Counted from the first letter of the stretch, positions 35,282-45,497 are shown. The stretch: 64,000 nucleotides of DNA from Leucobacter sp. cx-328 (GCF_014530035.1 NZ_JACVMX010000003.1:124001-188000), one strand, 5' to 3'. Numbers and translations are program-made. The notes: generated by a model from the sequence alone, not told the origin.

Positions 35282-36541
35282 CTAGCGGATTTGGCCAGCG
35301 CCGCGTACGAGCCACTTCGTGCTCGTGAGCTCCGGCAGTCCCATCGGGCCCCGTGCGTGCATCTTCTGGGTTGAAATTCCGACCTCTGCACCGAAGCCGA
35401 ACTCTCCGCCATCAGTGAAGCGAGAAGAGGCATTCACCATGACTACCGCTGCATCAATCTCGGCAAGGAATCGATCCGCACTCGAGATATCGTTCGTGAC
35501 AATCACCTCGGTGTGACGGGTCGAGTATCGCTCGATGTGATCAATGGCTTCGTCCAGCGAGTCGACCACGCGAACACCCATGGTGAGGCTGTGATGCTCT
35601 GTCTCCCAAGTTGTGTCGCTAGCCGCGCTAACGGTGTCATTCGCGGCAAGCGCGCGGTCGTCACCAAGGAGGTTCACACCGCTCTCTGCGAGCGACGCAA
35701 GGATCCGTGGAAGCATGCGCTCAGCCGCGTCACGGTGCACGAGGAGGGTCTCAGCCGCGTTGCAGACGCTCGGACGGTGGGTCTTTGCGTTGCGTACGAT
35801 TTCGACAGCCATGTCTTCGTCAGCGGACGCGTCAACATAGACATGCACAACACCGGCACCTGTTTCGATGACAGGGACAGTCGACTCCTGCACGACGGTC
35901 GAAATGAGACCTGCGCTACCGCGCGGGATGAGTACGTCAATGAACCCACGGGCGCGCATAAGACGGTTCGCGCCCTCACGGCCGAATTCATCAATGGTCT
36001 GGACCACGTCACCGTCGAGACCCGATGCAGTAATTGCCTGCTGAATGAGGCGTACGAGGACCTCATTAGAGGATGCGGCGGCGGATCCGCCACGAAGTAC
36101 CGCACCGTTACCGCTCTTGAGCGCGATCGCAGCGATATCAACCGTGACGTTCGGGCGTGCCTCGTAGATCGCGCCTACGACGCCGAACGGAACACGGACC
36201 TGCGAAATACGGATGCCGTTTGCAAGCGTGCTGCCGCGCACGATCTCCCCAACCGGGTCAGGGAGCGCGATGATCTCGCGCACCGCTGCTGCGAGACCCA
36301 TCAGACGATCTTCGTCGAGACGGAGGCGGTCGAGCAGGCCATCACCGATGCCCTGCTCACGTCCACGATCGAGATCCTTGGCGTTCTCTGCCACGATCTC
36401 TGGGATGTTCGCCTCAATGGTCTGTGCAATCGCTTCTAGAGCGCGATTCTTCTCATCGGTAGTCGCGGTGCCGAGGCGGCGCGACGCGGTCTTAGCGCGC
36501 TGCAAGCGCGCGAGAAACAGATCTGAGGTAGCCATGACCAC
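35282..36541 (-). CDS. proA: Glutamate-5-semialdehyde dehydrogenase ProA
   Basis: 419 aa of the aldehyde dehydrogenase superfamily. It carries KSGNGAVLRGGSAA, the active-site Cys region KTHRPSVCNAAETLLVH and the family ending FGFGAEVGISTQKMHARGPMGLPELTS. It reduces gamma-glutamyl phosphate with NADPH, the second step of proline synthesis. It follows proB with a 58-nt gap on the same strand. Confidence 0.96.
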   Translation of the reverse strand: MVMATSDLFLARLQRAKTASRRLGTATTDEKNRALEAIAQTIEANIPEIVAENAKDLDRGREQGIGDGLLDRLRLDEDRLMGLAAAVREIIALPDPVGEIVRGSTLANGIRISQVRVPFGVVGAIYEARPNVTVDIAAIALKSGNGAVLRGGSAAASSNEVLVRLIQQAITASGLDGDVVQTIDEFGREGANRLMRARGFIDVLIPRGSAGLISTVVQESTVPVIETGAGVVHVYVDASADEDMAVEIVRNAKTHRPSVCNAAETLLVHRDAAERMLPRILASLAESGVNLLGDDRALAANDTVSAASDTTWETEHHSLTMGVRVVDSLDEAIDHIERYSTRHTEVIVTNDISSADRFLAEIDAAVVMVNASSRFTDGGEFGFGAEVGISTQKMHARGPMGLPELTSTKWLVRGAGQIR

Positions 36542-36599
36542 ATTCTAGGACACAGATGTGTCGGTCACAGCTACCTCAGAGCTATAGATTGCCTACGAG

Positions 36600-37382
36600 T
36601 TAGGCGGATGCGGGACGGGCGTCGAACCAGGTTCCGCGATCCGCACCCTCAAGGACGGAATCAAACAGTCGCGCCTCAGTCAACAGCACCTCAGCGCCAG
36701 CATCTGCCGCGAGGCGAGCCGCCTGAACCTTGGTCGCAGCACCACCGGTGCCCCAACCTGAGCGGCTCTCACCAATCTCAATACCTTCAAGCGGATCGCG
36801 GAAACCAACTCGCGAAATGCGCTTGGCGCCCGGATTCTCGGGCGGCGCGGTGTACAGCGCATCGACATCTGACAGCAGCACGAGCAGATCGGCGCCAATG
36901 AGGCGAGCAACAAGTGCGGCGAGCCGATCATTATCGCCGAAGCGGATCTCGTGGGTCGCGACGGTATCGTTCTCGTTGATGATCGGGAGGATTCCAAGCT
37001 CAAGCAGACGCTCAAGCGCACGCTTCGCATTGCCGCGGTGCGTCGGGTTCTCCATATCGTTCGCGGTCAAAAGCACTTGTCCACCAACGATCTCATGGCT
37101 CGTGAACGCGCGCTGATAGCGGTTGACCAGAACGTTCTGGCCAACCGCTGCCGCGGCCTGCTGAGTTGCGAGATCATCGGGGCGTGCGTCCAAGTTCAAG
37201 AACGGAACACCCGTTGCAATCGCGCCACTCGACACCAGCACAACCTGCGCTCCAGCCGAGTGAAGCTTTGCGAGCGAATCAACGAGGAGTGGGATCTGTG
37301 CGGCGTTATCGCCGCTTACCGAGGAGGAGCCAACCTTGACAATGACTCGCTTCGCGGCGAAGATCTTCTCGCTCAGATTCAC
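36600..37382 (-). CDS. proB: Glutamate 5-kinase ProB, short form without PUA domain
   Basis: 260 aa from GTG at 37382, overlapping the obgE stop by 4 bp. Amino-acid kinase fold: VKVGSSSVSG at the N-terminus, VSSGAIATGVP, and the substrate region INENDTVATHEIRFGDND. The C-terminal PUA domain seen in E. coli ProB is absent. It phosphorylates glutamate for proline synthesis with ProA next to it. Confidence 0.95.
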   Translation of the reverse strand: MNLSEKIFAAKRVIVKVGSSSVSGDNAAQIPLLVDSLAKLHSAGAQVVLVSSGAIATGVPFLNLDARPDDLATQQAAAAVGQNVLVNRYQRAFTSHEIVGGQVLLTANDMENPTHRGNAKRALERLLELGILPIINENDTVATHEIRFGDNDRLAALVARLIGADLLVLLSDVDALYTAPPENPGAKRISRVGFRDPLEGIEIGESRSGWGTGGAATKVQAARLAADAGAEVLLTEARLFDSVLEGADRGTWFDARPASA

Positions 37383-38899
37383 TCTTCTTCCTTCCAGAGC
37401 CCTGCCTCGCGCTCGCGCTCGAGCTCGGCACGCGCTTCTGCCTTCGCATCCATCATCTTGTAGTAGTCAGCGCGGCGCTCGTTGTTGGTACGGCGCGAGC
37501 TGCGATCGATGCGATCGTCAGAGCCACGAGCACCAACCTGCACCTCGGCTGCACTCGTGATCGAGGGCTCCCAGTCGAAGACGACACCCGAGCCTGGGCC
37601 AATCACGACGGTTGAGCCAGAGACAGCACCAGCCTTGACCAGCGCGTCCTCGAGGCCTGCCTTCTGCAGGCGGTCTGCGAGGTATCCCACAGCTTCGTCG
37701 TTTGCGAAGTCGGTCTGCTCGACCCAGCGCTCGGGACGCTCGCCAAGAATACGGAAGATCGTGCCGTGCGTGCCACCTTCGGTGCGAACCGTGAAGGATG
37801 CCTGACGGCCGCCTCGGCTACGCTGCTTGGGCTCAAGAACAATGCGCTCGCGCACTTCTGCAGCAGCAGCAATCTCAGCGGCGCGTGCTTCCTCGACAAG
37901 GCCAGCCAATGCGAAGGACAACTCGCGCAGACCCTCGTGGCTCGCGGTCGAAATCTCAAAGACGCGGTAGCCCTGCTTCTCGAGGTCACCACGCACGAAC
38001 TGTGCGAGCTCACGAGCCTCAGGGACGTCGATCTTGTTTAGAGCGATCAACTGCGGACGCTCATTCAGCGGCTTCTGACCTTCTGGTACCGGGTAAGCCT
38101 CAAGCTCTGCCTTGATGACCTCGAGGTCAGACAGCGGATCTCGGCCCGGCTCAAGCGTTGCGCAGTCAAGGACATGCAGCAGCGCGCTGCAGCGCTCGAC
38201 GTGACGGAGGAAGTCAAGGCCGAGGCCCTTACCCTCGCTCGCGCCTTCGATGAGGCCGGGAACGTCTGCAACGGTGTAGCGGTGCTCACCAGCAACGACC
38301 ACACCGAGGTTTGGGTGGAGCGTCGTGAAGGGGTAATCGGCAATCTTCGGCTTTGCAGCACTCATTGCCGCGATCAGACTCGACTTACCAGCGGACGGGT
38401 AGCCAACGAACGCAACATCGGCGATCGTCTTCAGCTCGAGAGTAAGCGAAAGCGCCTTACCCTTCGTGCCGAGCAACGAAAAGCCTGGCGCCTTTCGCTT
38501 CGGGCTCGCGAGTCCCCAGTTGCCCAGGCCACCGATACCACCGCGGGCGGCGAGATACCGCATGCCAGCCTCGGTGAAGTCGGCGAGGGTCTCCCCCTTA
38601 GAACTCTTGATGACGGTTCCAACGGGAACGCTCAGCAACATTTCCGTGCCGTTCGTACCATCGCGGTAGTCGCCGGCACCGTAGCCGCCGTTTTCAGACA
38701 TGAGGTGTGGGCGTCGATGGAAATCGATCAGCGTCGTGCTTTGCGGGTCAGCAACGAATACGATGTCACCACCGTTTCCGCCTGCGCCACCGTCTGGGCC
38801 AGCGAGAGGCTTAAACTTCTCACGCTTTACCGAGACACAGCCGTCGCCACCGCGTCCTGCCTGCAGATGCACCTGCACCTGATCAACGAACGTCACCAT
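37379..38899 (-). CDS. obgE: Obg GTPase (ribosome assembly)
   Basis: 506 aa. Gly-rich Obg fold at 1-158 (QVHLQAGRGGDGCVSVKREK), then the G domain with GYPSAGKSS, the switch TTLHP and DVPGLIEGAS, NKID; then an OCT domain at about 350-435 and a charged tail rich in Arg/Glu. Obg binds the 50S subunit and links growth to GTP and ppGpp levels. It sits after rplU-rpmA and overlaps proB. Confidence 0.96.
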   Translation of the reverse strand: MVTFVDQVQVHLQAGRGGDGCVSVKREKFKPLAGPDGGAGGNGGDIVFVADPQSTTLIDFHRRPHLMSENGGYGAGDYRDGTNGTEMLLSVPVGTVIKSSKGETLADFTEAGMRYLAARGGIGGLGNWGLASPKRKAPGFSLLGTKGKALSLTLELKTIADVAFVGYPSAGKSSLIAAMSAAKPKIADYPFTTLHPNLGVVVAGEHRYTVADVPGLIEGASEGKGLGLDFLRHVERCSALLHVLDCATLEPGRDPLSDLEVIKAELEAYPVPEGQKPLNERPQLIALNKIDVPEARELAQFVRGDLEKQGYRVFEISTASHEGLRELSFALAGLVEEARAAEIAAAAEVRERIVLEPKQRSRGGRQASFTVRTEGGTHGTIFRILGERPERWVEQTDFANDEAVGYLADRLQKAGLEDALVKAGAVSGSTVVIGPGSGVVFDWEPSITSAAEVQVGARGSDDRIDRSSRRTNNERRADYYKMMDAKAEARAELEREREAGLWKEEE

Positions 38900-38959
38900 G
38901 ACTTTTCCACCCTCTCACCTGCGGCCAATTACACCTCCAAGTGTATGGCCGTAAAACAA

Positions 38960-38987
38960 CAAGAGGCGAGCCGAAGCCCGCCTCTTG
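38960..38987 (-). terminator. Terminator after rplU-rpmA
   Basis: A 9-bp stem CAAGAGGCG/CGCCTCTTG followed by TTGTTGTTTT on the minus strand, between rpmA and obgE. Confidence 0.65.
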
Positions 38988-39002
38988 CGAAAACCCGCGA
39001 AC

Positions 39003-39257
39003 TTACGCTGCGGTGACGATGTTGACGACCTTGCGGCCGCCCTTTGCGCCGAATTCAACCTCGCCTGCAGCAAGTGCGAACAGCGTGTCATCCTTGCCAC
39101 GGCCGACGTTTACGCCGGGGTGGAACTTGGTGCCGCGCTGGCGAACGATAATCTCGCCTGCGTTCACGTCCTGGCCACCGAAGCGCTTTACGCCGAGGCG
39201 CTGTGCGTTCGAGTCGCGGCCGTTCTTGCTAGAGCCTACGCCCTTCTTTGATGCCAT
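39003..39257 (-). CDS. rpmA: 50S ribosomal protein L27
   Basis: 84 aa: [22 protein letters not shown] and [15 protein letters not shown] are invariant L27 features. The N-terminus begins directly without the cleaved extension seen in Firmicutes. It reaches the peptidyl transfer centre of the ribosome. It follows rplU with 34 nt between and is closed by a terminator. Confidence 0.97.
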   Translation of the reverse strand: MASKKGVGSSKNGRDSNAQRLGVKRFGGQDVNAGEIIVRQRGTKFHPGVNVGRGKDDTLFALAAGEVEFGAKGGRKVVNIVTAA

Positions 39258-39291
39258 GAGTCTCTACTCCTTAGGTAGCAGCCGAAGCTGG

Positions 39292-39600
39292 TTACTTGAT
39301 GCCGGTGACCTTGAGGCGGGTCAGGTCCTGACGGTGACCCTGGCGGCTCTTGTAACCGGTCTTGTTCTTGTAGCGCTGAATGACGATCTTCGGGCCGCGG
39401 AGGTCGCCGAGAACCTCAGCAGTAACCTTCACCTTTGCAAGCTTCGCTGCATCGGTGGTCACGGTCTCGCCGTCGACGAGGAGAACTGCGGGAAGCTGAA
39501 CCTTACCCTTTGCGTCACCTGCCATACGGTTAACGGTGATGATCGAACCGATTTCGACCTTCTCCTGCCGGCCGCCTGCGCGCACAACTGCGTAAACCAC
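39292..39600 (-). CDS. rplU: 50S ribosomal protein L21
   Basis: 102 aa: [17 protein letters not shown] at the N-terminus and [14 protein letters not shown] near the C-terminus are typical of L21. It binds 23S rRNA. First gene of the rplU-rpmA unit; 188 nt separate it from the RNase E/G gene upstream, where I see no clear leader structure. Confidence 0.97.
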   Translation of the reverse strand: MVYAVVRAGGRQEKVEIGSIITVNRMAGDAKGKVQLPAVLLVDGETVTTDAAKLAKVKVTAEVLGDLRGPKIVIQRYKNKTGYKSRQGHRQDLTRLKVTGIK

Positions 39601-39788
39601 TTGTCACCCTTTTCCTAGGATCGTCTTTCAAAGTCAGTCGCAATTGGTCTGCAACCGAAACACTGTCGCCGATGCACATAAAAGCATCTAGCACAACGAT
39701 CAATATTAACTTGAACTTCTATTTTCGGTCAAATATGTGCCAGCGTGTCGAGCCCGGATTCGACCACTCTCCGGACTTGATGGGACTG

Positions 39789-42254
39789 TTAGTCCCGCTC
39801 GGAAGCCTTTTCTTGCACGCGCACATCGAGCGCATCAAAAATGAGCTGCTGCGGATCTACCGCGACGTCTTTCGCCACCTGAGGTGCCGATTCTTCCGTT
39901 GCCGGTCCAGCGGGCTGGGTCGCGCGAGTCGCGCGAGCCGATCCGCCTGCCGGCTGCGAAGCCCGGCGACGAGCTCGCGACGTTCCGACCGCGGGAGCGT
40001 CCGGAAGAGCGTCGAGAACGCTATCAAGCAGGTTCGCTGCAGGGCTCGGATCGGCAGCTGCGGGTGCAGCGCCGCTGCGGCGAGCCTTCCCACTTACTAC
40101 CTTGCCGCTCTTCTTTTCCTCTGCGACGACTGGCTTCGATACCGCGTGCGCGGTCTCGTCAGCCTGCGAAACAGGAAGGGTCGAAGCGGCTACCTGAGCC
40201 AGCATGTTCTTAGCACCATCGGTGATGGCGTGAGCTTTCGCGTCGGCAGCAACAGGCTGCGACTGGCTTTCAGCCTGTGCATTGCCGTTGTCATTCTTAT
40301 TGCCGCCGTTATTACTTGAGTTACCGCCGCCACTGTTATTGCGGTTTCGCTTCGACGAACGAGGGGCCTCGTTACGATGCTTCGAGACGGGATCGTGGTG
40401 CACCACGACGCCACGACCCGCGCACACATCACAGGGCTCGCTGAACGACTCGAGCAGACCAAGGCCAAGCTTCTTACGAGTCATCTGAACAAGACCAAGC
40501 GAGGTAACCTCGGCCACCTGATGCTTGGTGCGATCGCGACCAAGGCATTCGACGAGGCGACGAAGCACGAGATCACGGTTCGATTCGAGAACCATGTCGA
40601 TGAAGTCAATCACGATGATGCCACCAACATCGCGCAGACGCAGCTGACGAACGATTTCCTCAGCGGCCTCAAGGTTGTTCTTGGTGACGGTTTCTTCGAG
40701 GTTGCCACCAGAGCCAACGAACTTGCCAGTGTTGACGTCAACGACCGTCATTGCCTCAGTGCGGTCAATGACGAGCGAACCACCCGAGGGCAGCCAGACC
40801 TTCCGGTCGAGCGCCTTCGAGATCTGTTCCGTCACACGGAACTTATCAAAGACATCGCGCTCACCCTCGTAGCGCTCAACGCGCTGCAGCAGGTCAGGAG
40901 CAACCTGCTCAAGGTAGTTTGAAATTGTCGCGTGAGTGTCGTTGCCCGAAATCACCATGCGCTGGAAATCTTCGTTAAAGACGTCGCGCACGATCTTAAT
41001 GAGCATGTCAGGTTCAGAGTGCAGCAGTGCGGGACCGCCGCCCTTCGCCATGCGCGACTGAATATGCTCCCACTGGCGTGCGAGATGCTGAACGTCGCGA
41101 GTGAGCTGCTCTTCTGTCGCACCCTCCGCAGCGGTACGCACAATGACGCCAGCGCCGGTCGGGAGCACTTCCTTCAGAATCTTTTTCAGGCGTGCACGCT
41201 CGGTATCAGGAAGCTTGCGTGAAATGCCGTTCATCGCACCGCCGGGAACGTACACGAGGAAGCGACCCGGAAGCGAAATCTGGCTGGTCAGGCGCGCACC
41301 CTTGTGCCCCACCGGGTCCTTCGTAACCTGTACGAGAACACGATCGCCGGGCTTCAGAGCATTCTCGATCTTGCGAGCAGTGTTGCCACCTTCGAACGCA
41401 GACCAGTCAACTTCACCCGAGTAGAGCACAGCATTGCGGCCGCGTCCAATATCAACGAACGCAGCTTCCATGCTCGGGAGCACGTTCTGCACGCGGCCAA
41501 TGTAGACGTTGCCGATCAGCGAGTTTTCGCTCGAACGAGCAACGTAGTGCTCAACGAGAACGCTGTCTTCGAGCACACCGATCTGGATACGATCGGCCGA
41601 ACTGCGCACGATCATCTCGCGGTCCACTGCCTCGCGGCGCGCAAGGAACTCGGACTCGGTGATGACGGTACGGCGGCGACCAGCATCACGACCGTCGCGA
41701 CGTCGCTGCTTCTTCGCTTCGAGTCGAGTCGAACCCTTCACGCGCTGCGGTTCGGTCACCACGGGCGCCGCCTGGCGACGCTGGGGCTCTACCCCAGTTG
41801 CCGCCTGAGGCGCTGCTGCACGACGCTCACGACGTTCACGACGAGCGGGCTGGTCAACCTCGCGGTCATGCTGGCGGAGCGCCTGGTGCTGCTCCTCGAA
41901 GATATCGTCAAGCTGACGGAAGTTGCCACGACGGGGGCGCGGATCAATCGGCGGCACATCAGGCGCAAGGAAGATCAGTCGCGTGGTCGCACGGAACTGA
42001 TCCTCGGGCGACAACGAGGCGAGGGGCAACACGAGCGGCAAACCGTCCGAGCCCTTCACAGCCTCAGGCTCTGCAACCTTTTCCTCATCTTCTGCAGGCA
42101 GTGCAGCTTCAGGGGTTCGTGCGCCTTCAGTTGAAACATTTGCCGCTTCAGCGGGCTCTTCAACTACGGCTACCTCGGTAGCCTCGACAGTTTCTACGGA
42201 TTCTTCTCCCGATTCGCCCATTTCTGGGGTCTCGGTATCTGTGTTCGTCACCAT
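39789..42254 (-). CDS. rne: Ribonuclease E/G
   Basis: 821 aa from ATG at 42254 (GGAG nearby); the in-frame extension to 42431 is not family-like. A ~230-residue acidic then basic N-terminal extension, typical of actinobacterial RNase E, precedes the S1 domain (SLIGNVYIGRVQNVLPSMEAAFVDIG). The DNase-like catalytic part has MTVVDVNTGKFVG and IIVIDFIDM (metal Asp residues) and a zinc-link CDVCAGRG. The C-terminus is Asn/Gly-rich and Ala/Pro-rich, a likely scaffold region. It cuts mRNA and rRNA precursors. It is upstream of rplU. Confidence 0.94.
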   Translation of the reverse strand: MVTNTDTETPEMGESGEESVETVEATEVAVVEEPAEAANVSTEGARTPEAALPAEDEEKVAEPEAVKGSDGLPLVLPLASLSPEDQFRATTRLIFLAPDVPPIDPRPRRGNFRQLDDIFEEQHQALRQHDREVDQPARRERRERRAAAPQAATGVEPQRRQAAPVVTEPQRVKGSTRLEAKKQRRRDGRDAGRRRTVITESEFLARREAVDREMIVRSSADRIQIGVLEDSVLVEHYVARSSENSLIGNVYIGRVQNVLPSMEAAFVDIGRGRNAVLYSGEVDWSAFEGGNTARKIENALKPGDRVLVQVTKDPVGHKGARLTSQISLPGRFLVYVPGGAMNGISRKLPDTERARLKKILKEVLPTGAGVIVRTAAEGATEEQLTRDVQHLARQWEHIQSRMAKGGGPALLHSEPDMLIKIVRDVFNEDFQRMVISGNDTHATISNYLEQVAPDLLQRVERYEGERDVFDKFRVTEQISKALDRKVWLPSGGSLVIDRTEAMTVVDVNTGKFVGSGGNLEETVTKNNLEAAEEIVRQLRLRDVGGIIVIDFIDMVLESNRDLVLRRLVECLGRDRTKHQVAEVTSLGLVQMTRKKLGLGLLESFSEPCDVCAGRGVVVHHDPVSKHRNEAPRSSKRNRNNSGGGNSSNNGGNKNDNGNAQAESQSQPVAADAKAHAITDGAKNMLAQVAASTLPVSQADETAHAVSKPVVAEEKKSGKVVSGKARRSGAAPAAADPSPAANLLDSVLDALPDAPAVGTSRARRRASQPAGGSARATRATQPAGPATEESAPQVAKDVAVDPQQLIFDALDVRVQEKASERD

Positions 42255-42502
42255 TCCTGGTGCTCTCCATTCACTGCCCCAAATACGGGATCTGGAGCAA
42301 AAACTCTTGGCGCTCGCGCGCCTTAACAACTCGTACTCTTCCGCGTACCGGCAGACCGTCGCCCGTGCGACTGGCATTGCTTTCCGGCGGTGCAAGACTC
42401 TTGTGGGTAACACGACTATGCGTTGCCACAACCTCCATTATTACATGCGACTTGCTACATAGTCTCGTCTGACGTTCAGTGTCGTGGGTTTAGAATCGGG
42501 GC

Positions 42503-43111
42503 ATGACTGAGGTGACACAGACCCCAAACCGTTCCCGTGTGTTTCCGATTGCAACGATTGTGTTCGGATTTATCGGGCTTTTCGCGGCTTTTGAACTGAT
42601 CACCGAGTACATCAAGAAGATCCAAGAACCGGGCTACATTCCGAACTGTAACGTCAGCGTCCTCGTGACTTGCGGCCCGAACATGGATTCCTGGCAGGGT
42701 TCCATCTTCGGCTTCAGCAACACGATCATCGGCGTTGGCGCGTTCATGGCACCGATTATCGTCGGCTTCGCGATTCTCGCTGGCGCCCGATTCGCGAACT
42801 GGTTCTGGATTCTCTACCGCATCGGACTCGCGCTCGGTCTTATCTTTGTCGGCTGGCTTGCCTACCAGAGCATCTACAGCCTCGGCACACTGTGCCCGTG
42901 GTGCATGGTTGTGTGGGCTGCCACCATCCCGCTTTTCTGGACAACACTGTTCCAGCCAGAGGCGGCAGGATACGTCAATGTTTCCGACCGCACTCAGCAG
43001 CGCTTCGTCAACATGCGCTCTTGGGTATGGGTTGCGATTGCACTCTGCTACATCATCATTGCTGCGGCGGCGCAGTTCCGTCTCGACTGGTTCGCTGAGT
43101 TCACGCGCTAA
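42503..43111 (+). CDS. Vitamin K epoxide reductase (VKOR) family membrane protein
   Basis: 202 aa with four or five transmembrane helices, an outer-loop cysteine pair (CNVSVLVTC) and the active-site motif LCPWCM near residue 133. Bacterial VKOR reoxidises DsbA-like thioredoxins with quinone, so that secreted proteins can form disulfides; actinobacteria often use it instead of DsbB. No thioredoxin domain is fused. A single gene with terminator 43120-43166. Confidence 0.93.
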   Translation: MTEVTQTPNRSRVFPIATIVFGFIGLFAAFELITEYIKKIQEPGYIPNCNVSVLVTCGPNMDSWQGSIFGFSNTIIGVGAFMAPIIVGFAILAGARFANWFWILYRIGLALGLIFVGWLAYQSIYSLGTLCPWCMVVWAATIPLFWTTLFQPEAAGYVNVSDRTQQRFVNMRSWVWVAIALCYIIIAAAAQFRLDWFAEFTR

Positions 43112-43119
43112 CCACGTCA

Positions 43120-43166
43120 CCAATACAGGTCTGGTTCGCAGTCAGTGCGGACCAGACCTGTATTGG
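43120..43166. terminator. Bidirectional terminator between VKOR and coaE
   Basis: A 16-bp perfect stem (CCAATACAGGTCTGGT with its complement) around a 15-nt loop between convergent genes. Confidence 0.75.
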
Positions 43167-43190
43167 TATCTGCACGTAAGAGTGCGCGGA

Positions 43191-43811
43191 TCACTCCCCC
43201 AGCGACTGCCAGATCGTGTCGACCTGGGCGCGGGTCGAGTCGAGCGACTGGGCAGTGTCGATGATGACATCAGCGACCGCACGACGTTCCTCATCAGTCG
43301 CCTGGCTTGCGATACGACGCTGCGCTTCCTCCTCAGTCAGTCCCCTGAGTTCGCGCAATCGTTTGCGCCGCACCTCAGCAGGTGCATCCGCAACCACAAT
43401 GACATCCCACTGCCGCGGCATCCCGTCTCGGGAGAGTCCGTGACCAGACTCGACAAGCAGCGGAATCTCATAGACGATGACGGCGCGCGGATCCGCTGCA
43501 CGAGCCGCAGCAATTCGTCCGGCGGCGATCCGGCGCACCTCGGGATGGACAATGCCGTTCAGTTTCGCGAGCGCCTCAGGATCGCCGAAGACACGTGCGC
43601 CAAGCGCAGCGCGGTTGAGTTCCCCCGATGCGGCATCGAGCATCTCGGAGCCGAAGGTCTCCGTAATGGCCGTGAGACCGGGTGTTCCAGGATTGACGGC
43701 TTCGCGAGCGAGCTGATCCGCGTCAATGACAACCGCACCGAGCTCAGCGAAGCGCGTCCGAATCGTCGATTTGCCGGAGGCAATGCCGCCCGTGAGTGCA
43801 ATGAGTGTCAT
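43191..43811 (-). CDS. coaE: Dephospho-CoA kinase CoaE
   Basis: 206 aa. P-loop GGIASGKST at the N-terminus, then DADQLAREAVNPG and the lid and CoA-binding parts (VYEIPLLVESG). It adds the 3' phosphate in the last step of CoA synthesis. Some actinobacterial CoaE proteins carry a C-terminal UPF0157 domain, absent here. It is downstream of rpsA but separated by a terminator. Confidence 0.95.
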   Translation of the reverse strand: MTLIALTGGIASGKSTIRTRFAELGAVVIDADQLAREAVNPGTPGLTAITETFGSEMLDAASGELNRAALGARVFGDPEALAKLNGIVHPEVRRIAAGRIAAARAADPRAVIVYEIPLLVESGHGLSRDGMPRQWDVIVVADAPAEVRRKRLRELRGLTEEEAQRRIASQATDEERRAVADVIIDTAQSLDSTRAQVDTIWQSLGE

Positions 43812-43826
43812 GTCTCCATCAAACCA

Positions 43827-43858
43827 GAAAGCCCGGCTCCAAAAGGAACCGGGCTTTC
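43827..43858 (-). terminator. Terminator of rpsA
   Basis: Stem GAAAGCCCGG...CCGGGCTTTC with a short AAAA loop, 27 nt past the rpsA stop. T-rich only in the 3' arm, so strength is uncertain. Confidence 0.65.
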
Positions 43859-43884
43859 ATAAGTAGCTATCGAGCTAGAAGGAC

Positions 43885-45327
43885 TTAGTTGCCTTCGAGC
43901 TGAGCCTTGAGTGCAGCGAGTGCCTCATCGTCAGCGAGTGCGCCGGTAGCGTTCGAGTCGCTCGAGAAGCTCGAAGCGGGTGCCTCAACTGCGGGAGCTG
44001 CTGCTGCCTCAGCGATCGAAGCTGCAACCTGCTTCTTGTGTGCTTCCCAACGCTCCTGAGCAGAAGCGTATTCCTTCTCCCAGTTCTCGCGCTGGCTCTC
44101 GAAGCCTTCCTTCCACTCCTGAGTCTCAGGGTCGAAGCCTTCGGGGTACTTGTACTCGCCGTTCTCGTCGTACTCGGTGGTCATACCGTAGAGTGCGGGA
44201 TCGAACTCGGTGCCCTCGGGGTCAACGCCCTCGTTAGCCTGCTTGAGGCTGAGCGAGATGCGGCGACGCTCGAGATCGATATCGATGATCTTGACGAAGA
44301 CTTCCTGGCCGGCCTGTACAACCTGCTCAGCGAGCTCAACGTGCTGACCCGAGAGCTCCGAGATGTGCACGAGGCCCTCGATGCCGTCTGCAACGCGAAC
44401 GAACGCGCCGAAGGGTACGAGCTTGGTGACGACGCCCGGTGCAATCTGACCGATTGCGTGGGTGCGTGCGAATACCTGCCAGGGGTCTTCCTGCGTAGCC
44501 TTGAGCGACAGCGAAACGCGCTCGCGGTCGAGCTCAACCGAAAGAACCTCAACGGTTACTTCCTGGCCAACCTCAACGACGTCCGAAGCGTGCTCGATGT
44601 GCTTCCACGAGAGCTCCGAAACGTGCACGAGGCCGTCGACGCCACCGAGGTCCACGAATGCACCGAAGTTGACGATCGACGAGATGACACCCTTGCGAAC
44701 CTGGCCGGGCTTGAGCTCTGCAAGGAACGACGAACGGGTAGCCGACTGGGTCTCCTCGAGGAGTGCGCGACGCGAAAGCACAACGTTGTTGCGGTTCTTG
44801 TCGAGCTCGAGGATCTTTGCCTCGATCTCCTGGCCGAGGTACGGCGTGAGATCGCGGACGCGGCGGAGCTCGATGAGCGACGCGGGGAGGAAGCCACGGA
44901 GTCCGATGTCAACGATGAGGCCGCCCTTGACAACCTCGATGACGGTACCGGTAACAACGCCGTCGCTTTCCTTGATGCGCTCGACATCGCCCCAAGCACG
45001 CTCGTACTGAGCACGCTTCTTCGAGAGGATCAGGCGGCCTTCCTTGTCCTCCTTCTGGAGAACGAGTGCCTCAACCGAGTCGCCGACCTTGACGACCTCA
45101 TCGGGGTCAACGTCGTGCTTGATGGACAGCTCGCGCGAGGGAATGACGCCCTCGGTCTTGAAGCCTACGTCGAGGAGAACCTCGTCGCGGTCAATCTTTA
45201 CAACGGTGCCTTCGATGAGGTCGCCGTCGTTGAAAGACTTGATGGTCAGTTCGACCGCTGCAAGGAAGTCCTCGGCCGAGCCGATGTCGTTGATTGCGAC
45301 CTTGCTGGTGGTCGTTGAGTTAGTCAT
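43885..45327 (-). CDS. rpsA: 30S ribosomal protein S1
   Basis: 480 aa from ATG at 45327, with GGAG 9 nt upstream. Four S1 RNA-binding domains, at about 35-105, 120-190, 205-275 and 290-360 (for example GVISSIVNFGAFVDLGGVDGLVHVSELSW). A C-terminal tail rich in Glu/Ala has no fold. S1 helps mRNA reach the ribosome. Four domains rather than six is normal in actinobacteria. coaE lies downstream beyond a terminator; ruvB lies upstream. Confidence 0.96.
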   Translation of the reverse strand: MTNSTTTSKVAINDIGSAEDFLAAVELTIKSFNDGDLIEGTVVKIDRDEVLLDVGFKTEGVIPSRELSIKHDVDPDEVVKVGDSVEALVLQKEDKEGRLILSKKRAQYERAWGDVERIKESDGVVTGTVIEVVKGGLIVDIGLRGFLPASLIELRRVRDLTPYLGQEIEAKILELDKNRNNVVLSRRALLEETQSATRSSFLAELKPGQVRKGVISSIVNFGAFVDLGGVDGLVHVSELSWKHIEHASDVVEVGQEVTVEVLSVELDRERVSLSLKATQEDPWQVFARTHAIGQIAPGVVTKLVPFGAFVRVADGIEGLVHISELSGQHVELAEQVVQAGQEVFVKIIDIDLERRRISLSLKQANEGVDPEGTEFDPALYGMTTEYDENGEYKYPEGFDPETQEWKEGFESQRENWEKEYASAQERWEAHKKQVAASIAEAAAAPAVEAPASSFSSDSNATGALADDEALAALKAQLEGN

Positions 45328-45497
45328 GAAATTGGTCTCCAGAATGGACAGGAAATCAGGCGGACACACACTAACTCGCGTTAGTGAGACCCAAGGGCCC
45401 CCGAGGCATGGTCCGCGTGGACAGGTTTCGCCACAAATGTGACACTCAACCCTATCCCGAATCTAGAACTTTTGCCAGCAGCAGCCAACGCGGCGAG

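Noticed and set aside
39601-39788. L21-type autoregulatory leader before rplU
   Set aside because: No convincing conserved structure could be drawn from the sequence.
44038-45318. 426-codon plus-strand frame opposite rpsA
   Set aside because: Mirror of the S1 repeats; leucine/aspartate-rich nonsense with no start signal.
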